A stretch of 19,004 nucleotides of DNA, from positions 1 through 19,004 of the forward strand of contig DASXIW010000127.1 of NCBI GenBank assembly GCA_036497785.1. Reading direction: 5' to 3'. Source of the DNA: DASXIW01 sp036497785 (GTDB taxonomy: Bacteria > Pseudomonadota > Alphaproteobacteria > Acetobacterales > Acetobacteraceae). Made by a program: the position numbers and the translations under genes. Below, in pieces: positions 8,780 through 17,801 of this stretch; positions within the stretch are counted from its first letter, which is position 1, and each line of letters begins with the position of its first letter. The notes under the pieces are model-generated. The model was given only the letters and a program-made list of their open reading frames with translations, was not told the origin of the DNA and searched no databases.

Positions 8780-11700
8780 ATGCCGAAGCGCACCGATCTT
8801 AAATCCATCATGATCATCGGCGCCGGCCCGATCGTGATCGGACAGGCCTGCGAGTTCGATTATTCCGGCGCCCAGGCCTGCAAGGCGCTGCGCGCCGAGG
8901 GCTACCGGATCATATTGGTCAACTCCAACCCGGCCACGATCATGACCGATCCCGGGCTGGCGGACGCCACCTATATCGAGCCGATCACGCCGGAGATGGT
9001 CGAGAAGATCATCGCCAAGGAACGCCCGGACGCGCTGCTGCCGACCATGGGCGGGCAGACCGCACTGAACACGGCGATGAAGCTGGCGGCCTCGGGCGTG
9101 CTGGAGAAATACGGCGTGGAGCTGATCGGCGCCAAGGCGGAGGTGATCGACCGCGCCGAGGACCGGCTGAAATTCCGCGACGCCATGGCCGAGATCGGCA
9201 TCGAGGGTCCGCTGAGCGCCATTGCCCATACCATGGAGGAGGCGCGCGCCGGCCTCGCGCTGGTGGGGCTGCCGGCGGTGATTCGGCCCAGCTTCACCCT
9301 GGGCGGCACTGGCGGCGGCATTGCCTATAACCGCGAGGAATTCGAGCAGATCGTCGCCAGCGGCCTCGATGCCTCGCCCACCTCCGAAGTCCTCATCGAG
9401 CAGAGCGTGCTCGGCTGGAAGGAATTCGAGATGGAGGTGGTCCGCGACAGCGCGGATAACTGCATCATCATCTGCTCCATCGAGAACGTGGATCCGATGG
9501 GCATCCATACCGGCGATTCCGTCACCGTGGCGCCGGCGCTGACCCTGACCGACAAGGAATATCAGGTGATGCGCGATGCCTCGATCGCGTGCCTGCGCAA
9601 GATCGGCGTGGATACTGGCGGGTCCAACGTGCAGTTCGCCATCAATCCGGCCGATGGGCGGATGGTGGTGATCGAGATGAACCCGCGCGTCTCCCGCTCC
9701 TCGGCGCTGGCTTCCAAGGCCACCGGCTTTCCCATCGCCAAGGTCGCGGCCAAGCTTGCCGTCGGCTACACGCTGGATGAGCTTGCCAACGACATCACCC
9801 GCACCACCCCGGCCAGTTTCGAGCCGACCATCGACTACGTGGTGGTGAAGATCCCCCGCTTCACCTTCGAGAAATTCCCCGGCACGCCCGCCCTGCTGAC
9901 CACCAGCATGAAATCGGTGGGCGAGGCCATGTCGATCGGTCGCAGCTTCGCCGAGGCCCTGCAGAAGGGCCTGCGCAGCATGGAGACCGGTTTCACCGGC
10001 CTCGATCCCATCGATCCGCCCGGCGATGGCGGGCACGACGCCTATCGCGCCGCCCTGTCGCAGCCCAAGCCGGACCGCATCCTGATGGCCGCCCAGGCGC
10101 TGCGGGCCGGGCTGTCCATCGAAGAGATCCATGAGTGCTGCAAATTCGACCCGTGGTTCCTGCGCGAGCTGAAGCGCATCGTCAATGCCGAATCTGAGGT
10201 GGCCGCCGGGCTGCCCAGCGAAGCGCATGCGCTGCGGCGGCTGAAGGCGCTGGGCTTTTCCGACAAGCGCCTGTCCGTCCTGGCCGGCGTCGCGGAAACC
10301 GAGGTCGCGGCTTTGCGGACGAAGCTGGGCGTGCAGCCTGTCTATAAGCGTATCGACACCTGCGCGGGCGAGTTCGCCTCCGCCACGCCCTATATGTATT
10401 CCACCTATGAGGGCGGCTTTGGCGTTCCCCAATGCGAGTCCAACCCGACCGATCGCGAAAAGATCATCATCCTGGGTGGCGGCCCGAATCGCATCGGGCA
10501 GGGCATCGAGTTCGATTATTGCTGCGTCCACGCCGCCTATGCGCTGAAGGAAGCCGGCTTCGAGACCATCATGGTCAATTGCAACCCGGAGACGGTCAGC
10601 ACCGATTACGACACCTCCGACCGGCTGTATTTCGAGCCGCTGACCAATGAGGATGTGATCGCCCTCGTCCGGCGGGAGCAGTCACGTGGCACGGTATTGG
10701 GCTGCATCGTGCAATATGGCGGGCAGACGCCGCTGAAACTGTCGCAGGCGCTGGAGAAGGCTGGGATTCCCATTCTCGGCACCTCCGCTGACGCGATCGA
10801 CGTGGCCGAGGATCGGGAGCGCTTCCAGTTGTTGCTGCACAGGCTCGGACTGCTCCAGCCGGAGAACGGCATCGCCCGTTCGGTGGGCGAGGCCGAGGCG
10901 ATCACCGAGCGAATCGGCTTTCCCGTAGTGATTCGTCCCAGCTATGTGCTTGGCGGCCGGGCGATGGAGATCGTTCATGATACTCGCGGATTGCATCGCT
11001 ATATGCGAGAGGCGGTGCGCGTGTCCGGCGAGAACCCTGTACTCATCGATCGCTATCTGAACGATGCGATCGAGGTGGATGTGGATTGCATCGCGGATGG
11101 CGAGACGGTGTACGTTGCCGGCGTGATGGAGCATATCGAGGAAGCCGGCATCCATTCCGGCGATTCCGCCTGTGCCCTGCCGCCCTATACCCTGTCACCG
11201 GCCATGGTGACGGAGCTGAAGGCGCAGACCGAGGCGATGGCCAAGGCGCTGGGCGTGGTCGGCCTGATGAACGTGCAATACGCCATCAAGGACGACGAGG
11301 TGTTCGTGCTTGAGGTCAATCCCCGCGCTTCCCGCACCGTGCCCTTCGTGGCCAAGGCGACCGGCGTGCCGGTGGCCAAGATCGGCGCGCGGGTGATGGC
11401 CGGCGCCAAGCTGTCCAGCTTCAAGCTGGACGACCAAGCCATCGCCGCGCATGTGGCGGTGAAGGAGGCAGTGTTTCCTTTCGCGCGCTTCCCGGATGTG
11501 GACACGATCCTGGGGCCGGAGATGAAATCGACCGGCGAGGTGATGGGGCTGGACAACAGCTTCGAGCGGGCCTTCGCCAAGGCACAGCTGGGCGCGGGCG
11601 TGAAGCTGCCGGAGGCGGGGCAGGTGTTCCTGTCGGTCCGCGACGCCGACAAATCAGCCGCCCTGGTCGTCGCCCGCCGGTTGGTGGATATGGGCTTCTC

Positions 11701-12019
11701 CATCCTGGCCACGCGCGGCACCGCAACCCGCCTGCGGGAGGCGGGGCTGCCGGCGACGGCGGTGAACAAGGTGCTGGAAGGCCGGCCGCATTGCGTGGAC
11801 GCGATCCGCTCGGGCGAGGTGCAACTGGTCATCAACACCGCCTCCGGCGCGCAATCCGTGGCGGACAGCTTCGACATACGCCGCAGCGCGCTGACCCACG
11901 GGGTGCCGCATTACACCACCATCGCCGGTGCCAGGGCCGCATCCCACGCCATCGCGGCGGCCAAGGCGGGGACACTTGAAGTGGCGCCCCTTCAGTCGTA
12001 TTTTCGCGGTTCGTTCTGA
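8780..12019 (+). CDS. carB: Carbamoyl-phosphate synthase large subunit
   Basis: The full-length 1079-residue ATP-dependent subunit that makes carbamoyl phosphate from bicarbonate, ammonia and two ATP. The two homologous halves are visible: GAGPIVIGQACEFDYSGAQA (14-33) with MGGQTALN (90-97) and the ATP-grasp loop LGGTGGGIAYN in the first, and GGGPNRIGQGIEFDYC (about 566-581) with YGGQTPLKL and VLGGRAMEIVHD in the second. An oligomerisation domain lies between them (about 400-550). The C-terminal methylglyoxal-synthase-like allosteric domain (about 940-1079) begins near FLSVRDADK and includes ATRGTATRLREAG; in this family it binds effectors such as UMP and ornithine. The ATG follows the carA stop by 3 nt, so the two subunits are co-translated. 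Confidence 0.98.
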   Translation: MPKRTDLKSIMIIGAGPIVIGQACEFDYSGAQACKALRAEGYRIILVNSNPATIMTDPGLADATYIEPITPEMVEKIIAKERPDALLPTMGGQTALNTAMKLAASGVLEKYGVELIGAKAEVIDRAEDRLKFRDAMAEIGIEGPLSAIAHTMEEARAGLALVGLPAVIRPSFTLGGTGGGIAYNREEFEQIVASGLDASPTSEVLIEQSVLGWKEFEMEVVRDSADNCIIICSIENVDPMGIHTGDSVTVAPALTLTDKEYQVMRDASIACLRKIGVDTGGSNVQFAINPADGRMVVIEMNPRVSRSSALASKATGFPIAKVAAKLAVGYTLDELANDITRTTPASFEPTIDYVVVKIPRFTFEKFPGTPALLTTSMKSVGEAMSIGRSFAEALQKGLRSMETGFTGLDPIDPPGDGGHDAYRAALSQPKPDRILMAAQALRAGLSIEEIHECCKFDPWFLRELKRIVNAESEVAAGLPSEAHALRRLKALGFSDKRLSVLAGVAETEVAALRTKLGVQPVYKRIDTCAGEFASATPYMYSTYEGGFGVPQCESNPTDREKIIILGGGPNRIGQGIEFDYCCVHAAYALKEAGFETIMVNCNPETVSTDYDTSDRLYFEPLTNEDVIALVRREQSRGTVLGCIVQYGGQTPLKLSQALEKAGIPILGTSADAIDVAEDRERFQLLLHRLGLLQPENGIARSVGEAEAITERIGFPVVIRPSYVLGGRAMEIVHDTRGLHRYMREAVRVSGENPVLIDRYLNDAIEVDVDCIADGETVYVAGVMEHIEEAGIHSGDSACALPPYTLSPAMVTELKAQTEAMAKALGVVGLMNVQYAIKDDEVFVLEVNPRASRTVPFVAKATGVPVAKIGARVMAGAKLSSFKLDDQAIAAHVAVKEAVFPFARFPDVDTILGPEMKSTGEVMGLDNSFERAFAKAQLGAGVKLPEAGQVFLSVRDADKSAALVVARRLVDMGFSILATRGTATRLREAGLPATAVNKVLEGRPHCVDAIRSGEVQLVINTASGAQSVADSFDIRRSALTHGVPHYTTIAGARAASHAIAAAKAGTLEVAPLQSYFRGSF

Positions 12020-12178
12020 CGTTCCGTCGCGGCCTGGTGCCTGGAACCAGCCGCGGCGGTTCGCGTTTCAGGGCTTCGGATTGACGAACCAGCCCTGAGT
12101 CGCACAGGCTCATCGTCGGACATGCTCGTTCCATATCCTGCTTGACCATCCGCTTTCCCATTCTCTGAGGTTCGCTCC
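12020..12178 (+). other. carB-greA intergenic region with two hairpins, no gene seen
   Basis: The 159-bp gap contains a stem with one bulged base (12029-12038 with 12046-12054) and a 7-bp stem CAGGGCT 12069-12075 with AGCCCTG 12091-12097. Neither is followed by a T-run. TTGACG (12081-12086) and TTGACC (12142-12147) resemble -35 boxes but lack good -10 partners. It could hold a weak greA promoter or a Rho-dependent terminator; the sequence alone does not decide. Confidence 0.3.
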
Positions 12179-12652
12179 GTGCAGAAGTTTCCGATGACCG
12201 CTCCCGGCCTTCTTCGCTTGGAAGAAGAGCTCCGCCTGCTTAAAGGCACGGAGCGATTTGCCGTGATTCGCGCCATCGCCGAGGCGCGCAGCCATGGCGA
12301 TCTGTCCGAGAATGCCGAATACCATGCCGCCCGGGAGCGCCAATCCTTCATCGAGGGGCGCATCCAGGAGCTGGAGGAGATCATCGGCGCGGCCGAAATC
12401 ATCGATCCGTCGACCTTGTCAGGCGATTGCGTCAAGTTCGGCGCCCATGTCAGCGTGGTGGACGAGGAGACGGAGAAGGAGGCCACCTACCAGATCGTCG
12501 GCGTGCATGAGGCCGACATCAAGGCGGCCCGGTTGTCCGTCTCCTCGCCGCTGGCCAAGTCGCTGATCGGCAAGAAGGTGGGCGATAGTATTTCCGTGCC
12601 CGCGCCCGGTGGCGACCGGACCTACGAGATTCTGGCCGTCAAGTTCATCTGA
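12179..12652 (+). CDS. greA: Transcription elongation factor GreA
   Basis: The 157-residue factor that enters the RNA polymerase secondary channel and stimulates cleavage of backtracked transcripts. The N-terminal coiled-coil hairpin (about 1-75) carries the tip motif GDLSENAEYHAARERQ, with the conserved acidic D41 and E44. The C-terminal FKBP-like domain (about 80-157) ends in GDSISVPAPGGDRTYEILAV. The GTG at 12179 was chosen over ATG 12194 because MQKFPMTAPG aligns residue for residue with the E. coli GreA start, and GAGG (12167-12170) lies 8 nt upstream. It sits between carB and a threonine dehydratase. Confidence 0.96.
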   Translation: MQKFPMTAPGLLRLEEELRLLKGTERFAVIRAIAEARSHGDLSENAEYHAARERQSFIEGRIQELEEIIGAAEIIDPSTLSGDCVKFGAHVSVVDEETEKEATYQIVGVHEADIKAARLSVSSPLAKSLIGKKVGDSISVPAPGGDRTYEILAVKFI

Positions 12653-12677
12653 TGCTGACAGCCAGGGTGGCGGGCGC

Positions 12678-13874
12678 GTGATCGCGCTCGTCGATATCCG
12701 CGCCGCCGCGGATCGTATCGCCGGCCGTGTCCTACGCACGCCCATGCTGCGCAGCGACGCGGTGTCGCGCGCCACGGGCGCGGATGTGTGGTTGAAGCTG
12801 GAGAACCTGCAGCCCACCGGCGCCTTCAAGGAGCGCGGCGCCGCCAACCGGCTGGCGCTGCTGACCTCGGAGGAACGCCGGGCCGGCGTGATTGCCATGT
12901 CCGCCGGCAACCACGCCCAGGCGGTTGCCCGGCATGCCCATCTGCTTGGCATCCAGGCGGTGATCGTGATGCCGCAATTCACCCCCCTGACCAAGGTTTC
13001 GCGCACCGCCGCTTGGGGTGCGCGGGTTGTGCTGCATGGCGAAATGCTGGCCGAGGCGGCTGCCCATGCCGAGGAGTTGTCGCGCCGCGAGGGGCTGGTG
13101 TTCGTGCATCCCTATGACGATCCAGCCGTGATGGCCGGGCAGGGGACGCTTGCGCTGGAGATGCTGGAGGATGCGCCGGATCTGGACACGCTGGTGATCC
13201 CGGTCGGCGGTGGCGGGCTGATTGCCGGCTGCGCGGTGGTGGCGACGGCGCTGAAGCCGGGCATCGAGGTTATCGGCGTCGAGGTCTCGGCCTATTCGGC
13301 CCTGGCGCAGATGCTATCCGGCCAGCCGGTCGATGTTGGCGGTGCGACCATCGCCGAGGGTATCGCCGTGCGCGATATCGGTGCCAATCCGCTGGCGGTG
13401 ATTCGCGGCCATGTCGCCGATGTGCTGGTGGTGCCCGAACGCGCGGTGGAGGAAGCCATCGCTTTGCTCGCCGAGGGGGCCAAGGTGGTCGCCGAAGGCG
13501 CGGGCGCTGCCGGCGTCGCGGCTTTGCTGGCCTTCCCGGAGCGGTTTGCCGGGCGGGGGGTCGGCATTCCGATCTGCGGCGGCAATATCGATGCGCGGGT
13601 GCTGGCCAACGTGCTGCTGCGCAACCTGCTGCGCGACGGCAGGCTGCTGCGCCTGATGCTGGAGATTCCGGACCGGCCGGGGGTGCTGGCCGATATCGCC
13701 GGGAAGATTGGTCAGGCCGGCGGCAATATCATCGAGGTCTCGCATCAGCGGCTGTTTGCGTCACCTAGCGTACAGGCGGCGCAGCTGGAGGTGATGTTCG
13801 AGGCGCGCGATTCCGCTCATGGCGCGGAAATCGTCGTCGCATTGGAACAATCCTACGTCGTCCGGCGTATCTAG
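12678..13874 (+). CDS. ilvA: Threonine ammonia-lyase (PLP-dependent, with C-terminal ACT-type domain)
   Basis: A 398-residue fold-type II PLP enzyme that deaminates threonine to 2-oxobutyrate, the first step toward isoleucine, and may also act on serine. The PLP lysine is K51 in PTGAFKERGAANR, the substrate loop is SAGNHAQ (75-81), and the phosphate-binding glycine loop is VGGGGLIAG (176-184). A C-terminal regulatory ACT-like domain begins near 325 (LRLMLEIPDRPGVLADIAGKI). The length matches the short one-ACT form rather than the long two-ACT IlvA of E. coli. GTG 12678 gives a family-typical start (MIALVDIRAAADRI) 25 nt after greA, with a purine-rich AGGGTGG before it; upstream in-frame codons overlap greA and look non-native. 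A catabolic TdcB-like role cannot be excluded. Confidence 0.9.
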   Translation: MIALVDIRAAADRIAGRVLRTPMLRSDAVSRATGADVWLKLENLQPTGAFKERGAANRLALLTSEERRAGVIAMSAGNHAQAVARHAHLLGIQAVIVMPQFTPLTKVSRTAAWGARVVLHGEMLAEAAAHAEELSRREGLVFVHPYDDPAVMAGQGTLALEMLEDAPDLDTLVIPVGGGGLIAGCAVVATALKPGIEVIGVEVSAYSALAQMLSGQPVDVGGATIAEGIAVRDIGANPLAVIRGHVADVLVVPERAVEEAIALLAEGAKVVAEGAGAAGVAALLAFPERFAGRGVGIPICGGNIDARVLANVLLRNLLRDGRLLRLMLEIPDRPGVLADIAGKIGQAGGNIIEVSHQRLFASPSVQAAQLEVMFEARDSAHGAEIVVALEQSYVVRRI

Positions 13875-13877
13875 TGC

Positions 13878-13902
13878 CCTGGATCGGCGTTGCCGGTCCA
13901 GG
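13878..13902 (+). terminator. Hairpin just after the threonine dehydratase stop
   Basis: Positions 13878-13888 pair with 13892-13902 across a GTT loop: an 11-bp stem with a single T-G wobble, beginning 4 nt after the stop codon. It is followed by AGGGCTTGTCG, which has only a weak T content, so it would be an imperfect intrinsic terminator separating the carA-ilvA cluster from the glycosyltransferases. Confidence 0.45.
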
Positions 13903-14056
13903 AGGGCTTGTCGCGTGCCCTTCGCCGGACGGTGCGTGAGCGGTTGACCTCGCCATCCGTGTTGGAGATGCGTATGGACCGGACATGTTGCGGCATCGGC
14001 GATGTGGTGTCCGCGTGGCCCGCGCGGCGGCGCGGCCTGCGTGCGAGGAGCTGTCG

Positions 14057-15589
14057 TTGACTGCGAGGATCTGGATCGACGTCGAGGATATTTTTGCTTT
14101 CGCCGCCACCGGGCGGACACCGACGGGAATACAGCGACTCGCGTTCGAACTGTGCCGTGCGTTGCATGAGATCCATGGCCATAACGGCGAGATACGCCTG
14201 GTGCGACAAAGCCGGGACCGCCGGACATTCGTGGAAGTGCCCTGGCAGTCGCTCGACGAGCTGTTCGACCAGCTTGCTTCCCGCAGCGTGCCGCAGCCGG
14301 AACCCGGCCTGCCTGATCCATCGCAGTCCGCGGCGCCATCAGTCCCAGAAGGCAAGTCGGGCTGGCGAGGTATGGTGAGGACCGGCTTGCGGCCCGTGCT
14401 GCCGCTGATACCGCAACGCCTGCGCATGCCGCTGATACATTACGTGCGGCTGCAGGCGCGCGCGATATTTGCATTCATCCATCTCTGTTGGGCCATTATC
14501 CGGGCGGCTGGCGCGCTGGTGCGCTTTCTCTGGCGTGGCGGCAAACGCTCCCCGGCTGTCGTCGCCGCGGAGCCAGTGATTTTCGAGCCCGGCTCGCCGC
14601 TGGAAGCCAAATCCGAATCAGAGATCGAACCACTCTGGGAGGCGCAACCGGGCGATGTGCTGTTCATCATGGGGGCTGCCTGGTTCCATCCGGACTATGC
14701 CGCCGTGCTGGATGCCGCGCGGCAAGCGCATGGCGTGCGCGTGGCCGCCTTGATCTACGACATTATTCCGCTGCGCCGGCCGGAATGGTGCGACCGCCAG
14801 CATGCCGAGGTTTTCCAGGGCTGGTTCGAGAGCGTCCTGCCGCGATGCGACCGGATCTTCGCCATTTCCCGCGCCAGCGCCGACGAGGTGACCGATTACG
14901 CGCGGCTGCATAATTTGTGTCTGCGCGACGTGATCCACCCGATTCCCATCGGCACCGGCTTCGCGCAATCCCGGACGTTGGACAAAATCCCGGCGCCGGC
15001 CGATGCGACGGCGTTCGCCGGGTTGCCTGAGCCTGGTAGCTATGTCCTGTTCGTTTCCACGATCGAGGCGCGCAAGAATCATGCGCTGTTGTTCCGGGTC
15101 TGGCGTAACCTGCTTGAGCAGATGCCGCCCGAGCGTGTGCCCGTGCTGGTGTTCGCCGGCCGGATCGGCTGGCTGGTCCAGGACCTGATGCAGCAACTGC
15201 GCAATACGGCATTCCTGAACGGGAAGATCATGCTGGTGGAACACCCTACGGATGCCGAGTTGGTGGCGTTGTATCGCGGCTGCCGCTTCACCCTGTTTCC
15301 GTCTTTCTATGAAGGCTGGGGATTGCCGGTGACGGAAAGCCTGGCGTTCGGCAAACCCTGCATCATCTCGAACCGCACCTCATTGCCCGAGGCCGGCGGG
15401 TCGCTCGCGCGCTATTTCGATCCGGAGGACGTGGCCGATGCGGAACGCGTGATTCGCGAGACGATCGAGGACCCGGAGGGCCTGGCGCAATGGGAGGCGC
15501 GAGTCGTGCGAGAGTTCCGGCCGGTGCCCTGGGAAGACTCCGCCCGCGCGGTGATGCGCCATCTGCAAGTCGACCGGACATTGGCTTAG
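14057..15589 (+). CDS. Glycosyltransferase, GT4 (group 1) type, first tandem copy
   Basis: A 510-residue protein with a C-terminal GT4/group 1 domain that uses a nucleotide sugar, probably in surface-polysaccharide synthesis. The GT4 signature is EGWGLPVTESLAFGKP, with the paired glutamates E419 and E427, followed by SLPEAGG. VLFVSTIEARKNHALLFRVW (about 330-349) starts the nucleotide-binding half. The N-terminus carries WIDVEDIF and TPTGIQRLAFELC, shared with the next gene. A linker (about 75-195) differs from the paralogue and includes a hydrophobic stretch (about 134-160) that could be membrane-associated. I prefer TTG 14057, 6 nt after GAGGAG, because it gives the same N-terminus as the paralogue; an in-frame ATG at 13985 would add 24 arginine-rich residues with no good ribosome site. 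Donor and acceptor are unknown. Confidence 0.82.
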   Translation: MTARIWIDVEDIFAFAATGRTPTGIQRLAFELCRALHEIHGHNGEIRLVRQSRDRRTFVEVPWQSLDELFDQLASRSVPQPEPGLPDPSQSAAPSVPEGKSGWRGMVRTGLRPVLPLIPQRLRMPLIHYVRLQARAIFAFIHLCWAIIRAAGALVRFLWRGGKRSPAVVAAEPVIFEPGSPLEAKSESEIEPLWEAQPGDVLFIMGAAWFHPDYAAVLDAARQAHGVRVAALIYDIIPLRRPEWCDRQHAEVFQGWFESVLPRCDRIFAISRASADEVTDYARLHNLCLRDVIHPIPIGTGFAQSRTLDKIPAPADATAFAGLPEPGSYVLFVSTIEARKNHALLFRVWRNLLEQMPPERVPVLVFAGRIGWLVQDLMQQLRNTAFLNGKIMLVEHPTDAELVALYRGCRFTLFPSFYEGWGLPVTESLAFGKPCIISNRTSLPEAGGSLARYFDPEDVADAERVIRETIEDPEGLAQWEARVVREFRPVPWEDSARAVMRHLQVDRTLA

Positions 15590-15594
15590 CCGAC

Positions 15595-16998
15595 GTGGCC
15601 GATACCAGCGTGCAGACACCGACGATTTGGATCGATGCGGAAGATCTCTTCCTCTACGCCGAAACGCATACGCGCCCTAGCGGCATCCAGCGCCTGGCCT
15701 TCGAGATGTGCCTGGCGATGACCGCGCGGGAAGGTCGGGCCGGCCGCGTCCGGTTCGTGCGGCATCGCAGCTTCAGCGACGGATTCTATGCCGTGCCGTG
15801 GGCGTCGCTGCGCGTCGCCATCGAGAGCATGGGCACACGCAAGCCACCACCGCCCTCCGCCCAATCCAACGCCCCGCCCGCCACAATTACGGCCGCCCTG
15901 CAGCGTTTCCTTGGCCTGCAGCGCCAGGCGCTGGGCGAGCTGCGCGTATTATTGCGCCGGTTGACGCACGAGATTTCGGAAATTCCCTCGGCGGTCTCCG
16001 GCGACAAGGACGAATTCACGAACCATGCGCGACCCGGCGATGTGCTGCTGGCGCTGGGATCGCCCTGGTTGCCCGGCTACGCCGAGCGGGTGCGCAAGGC
16101 GCAGGAGGAATTGCAACTTCGCTTCGCGCTTACTGTCTATGACATCATTCCGCTGCGCCATCCCGAATGGTGCCATACCACAGTGACCGATCATTTCGGC
16201 AGCTGGATGGATTCGGTGCTGCCGCTCTCCGACCATATCTTCGCCATCTCGCGCGCCACCGCCGACGATCTGGAAAGCTATGCGGCGCACAGGGGCATCG
16301 CCTTGCGCGGTCGCGTGCGAGCGTTTCCGATCGGCACCGGTTTTCAATCCGCCCCCACGGCGGCGCCAGGCAGCTTGCGGCAGCTTCCCGTGCCCGGCAG
16401 CTACGTCCTGTTCGTGTCCACCATCGAGCCGCGCAAGAACCACGTGCTGCTGTTCCGCGTCTGGCAGCGCCTGTTGCGGGAGTTGCCGCCCGAGCAGGTG
16501 CCGACGCTGGTCTTTGCCGGGGGCATAGGCTGGATGGTGGCGGATCTAATTGCCCAGCTCGACAATTGCGCCTGGCTGGACGGCAAGATCGTGCTGTGCA
16601 AGCAGCCCAGCGACGCCGAGTTGGAGGCGTTGTATCGCGGCTGCCGGTTCACGCTGTTTCCATCGTTGTACGAAGGATGGGGGTTGCCGGTTACGGAAAG
16701 CCTGGTATTCGGCAAACCCTGCGTCATTTCGTCCGCGACGTCGTTGCCCGAGGCCGGTGGCGTATTGGCGCGCTATTTCGATCCCGAGAGCGTCACCGAC
16801 GCCACCCGGGTGATCAAGGCGACCATCGAGGACGAAGCCAGTCTTGCCTTGTGGCAGGCGCGCGTGGCCCGCGAATTTCGTCCGGTGCCGTGGGATGAGA
16901 GTGCGCGGGTAATGCTGGGCGAGCTCGACGGGTCCGGTGCGTGCGAATTGGTGGCTGGTCAGGCGTTTCCTTCAAGCCAGGCGCCCGGTTCGGGATGA
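15595..16998 (+). CDS. Glycosyltransferase, GT4 (group 1) type, second tandem copy
   Basis: A 467-residue paralogue of the preceding gene, also of GT4/group 1 type. It shares WIDAEDLF and PSGIQRLAFEMC at the N-terminus, YDIIPLRHPEWC in the middle, VLFVSTIEPRKNHVLLFRVW, and EGWGLPVTESLVFGKP with glutamates E360 and E368. The linker after residue 80 is shorter than in the first copy and lacks its hydrophobic stretch. GTG 15595 lies 5 nt after the upstream stop; no strong ribosome site is seen, so coupling to the first copy is likely. The last 27 nt overlap the end of the convergent von Willebrand A gene, and the C-terminal tail (about 445-467) has no counterpart in the first copy. Sugar specificity cannot be read from the sequence. 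Confidence 0.82.
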   Translation: MADTSVQTPTIWIDAEDLFLYAETHTRPSGIQRLAFEMCLAMTAREGRAGRVRFVRHRSFSDGFYAVPWASLRVAIESMGTRKPPPPSAQSNAPPATITAALQRFLGLQRQALGELRVLLRRLTHEISEIPSAVSGDKDEFTNHARPGDVLLALGSPWLPGYAERVRKAQEELQLRFALTVYDIIPLRHPEWCHTTVTDHFGSWMDSVLPLSDHIFAISRATADDLESYAAHRGIALRGRVRAFPIGTGFQSAPTAAPGSLRQLPVPGSYVLFVSTIEPRKNHVLLFRVWQRLLRELPPEQVPTLVFAGGIGWMVADLIAQLDNCAWLDGKIVLCKQPSDAELEALYRGCRFTLFPSLYEGWGLPVTESLVFGKPCVISSATSLPEAGGVLARYFDPESVTDATRVIKATIEDEASLALWQARVAREFRPVPWDESARVMLGELDGSGACELVAGQAFPSSQAPGSG

Positions 16999-17601
16999 GG
17001 CGATCTCCTGTTGCAGCTTCTGCCGGATCGCATTCGCGAACGCCCCATAATCCTGGCATTGCAGCGCGAAAGCACCGGGGCCGCCGATGACCTCTTTCGT
17101 GTAGCTCTCCAGCAGGTCCGGCTCCTCGTGCAGCACGCACAGGCCGTTTATGGTGATGCCCGCATCGGCCAGCCGGCCGCGAATCGGCCCTGGTGGTTCG
17201 CCGTCATTGGAGCGGCCATCGCCGACCATGTCGATGACCTTCCGGCTGGCCTTGGCCGGGGCTGCCTTGAGCAGGGCTTCGGCGGCCAGCAGCGCTTCAC
17301 CGATGGCCGTGTTGCCGGCGCGTACCGCGCGCGGCATGTCGTCCACTGAAGTTGCGAAATTCTCGAGCGTGGCCGGGCTGTCGATCCGCATCCAATCCAC
17401 CATCACCTCCTGCGCGCCCTCCCCGGACCAAAGCAGCACGGAACACAGGCTGGCACCCAGCGGGCCGCCGGTGAGCGCCGCGACGATATCGGGCTCGCGC
17501 AATGCGGCGGCGCAGCCTCCGACCATCAGGCCGAATTCCTCGAAGGTCACGCTGGCCGAGCCGTCGAAGGCGAGGATCAATGCGAGGTCGACGTCTTTCA
17601 T
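16972..17601 (-). CDS. DUF1194-like von Willebrand factor A domain protein
   Basis: A 209-residue protein that is essentially one vWA domain. The metal-ion-dependent adhesion site is visible: DGSAS (13-17), Thr98 in RAGNTAIGEAL, and Asp128 in VGDGRSNDG. The ending INGLCVLHEEPDLLESY...VIGGPGAFALQC is typical of DUF1194 proteins, whose function is not established. Many DUF1194 proteins I recall have a signal peptide; this one has none from ATG 17601, nor from an alternative ATG at 17640 that adds MIGASIGSEQAPD, so it is predicted to be cytoplasmic. Neither start has a strong ribosome site. It is divergent from the crotonase gene and overlaps the end of the second glycosyltransferase by 27 nt. 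Confidence 0.78.
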   Translation of the reverse strand: MKDVDLALILAFDGSASVTFEEFGLMVGGCAAALREPDIVAALTGGPLGASLCSVLLWSGEGAQEVMVDWMRIDSPATLENFATSVDDMPRAVRAGNTAIGEALLAAEALLKAAPAKASRKVIDMVGDGRSNDGEPPGPIRGRLADAGITINGLCVLHEEPDLLESYTKEVIGGPGAFALQCQDYGAFANAIRQKLQQEIASSRTGRLA

Positions 17602-17801
17602 GTCGGGGGCCTGTTCAGAGCCGATAGACGCACCGATCATGCCCCAGGTTTTTGTTTTGGTGAGCAATTTTGTCGCGCGGGGGATGCGGCCGGAAGCGAC
17701 GTCACTTCAGGCACTTGGAACGGTATGGGCTTGAGGGAAAGCGCCGGCGGGCGGATCATCGGAAGGGCGACCGATCGGGGAGGCTTTGGGGGAGGCGGCT
17801 T

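Noticed and set aside
8438..10531. A 697-codon open frame on the minus strand opposite carA and carB
   Set aside because: It lies wholly antisense to two clearly conserved genes, its composition (rich in Gly, His, Gln, Arg) is typical of the reverse frame of GC-rich coding DNA, and no family motif is seen.
12029..12097. Intrinsic terminator after carB
   Set aside because: The two hairpins lack a following T-run, one has a bulge and the other a 15-nt loop, so I list them only as structure in the gap.
13985..14056. ATG 13985 as the start of the first glycosyltransferase
   Set aside because: The extra residues are arginine-rich and unlike the paralogue's N-terminus, and the ribosome site before TTG 14057 is better. 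The ATG is not excluded.
17670..17801. Upstream extension of the crotonase frame
   Set aside because: The added residues are mostly Arg, Gly and His and do not look like the family; a strong ribosome site directly precedes GTG 17802.
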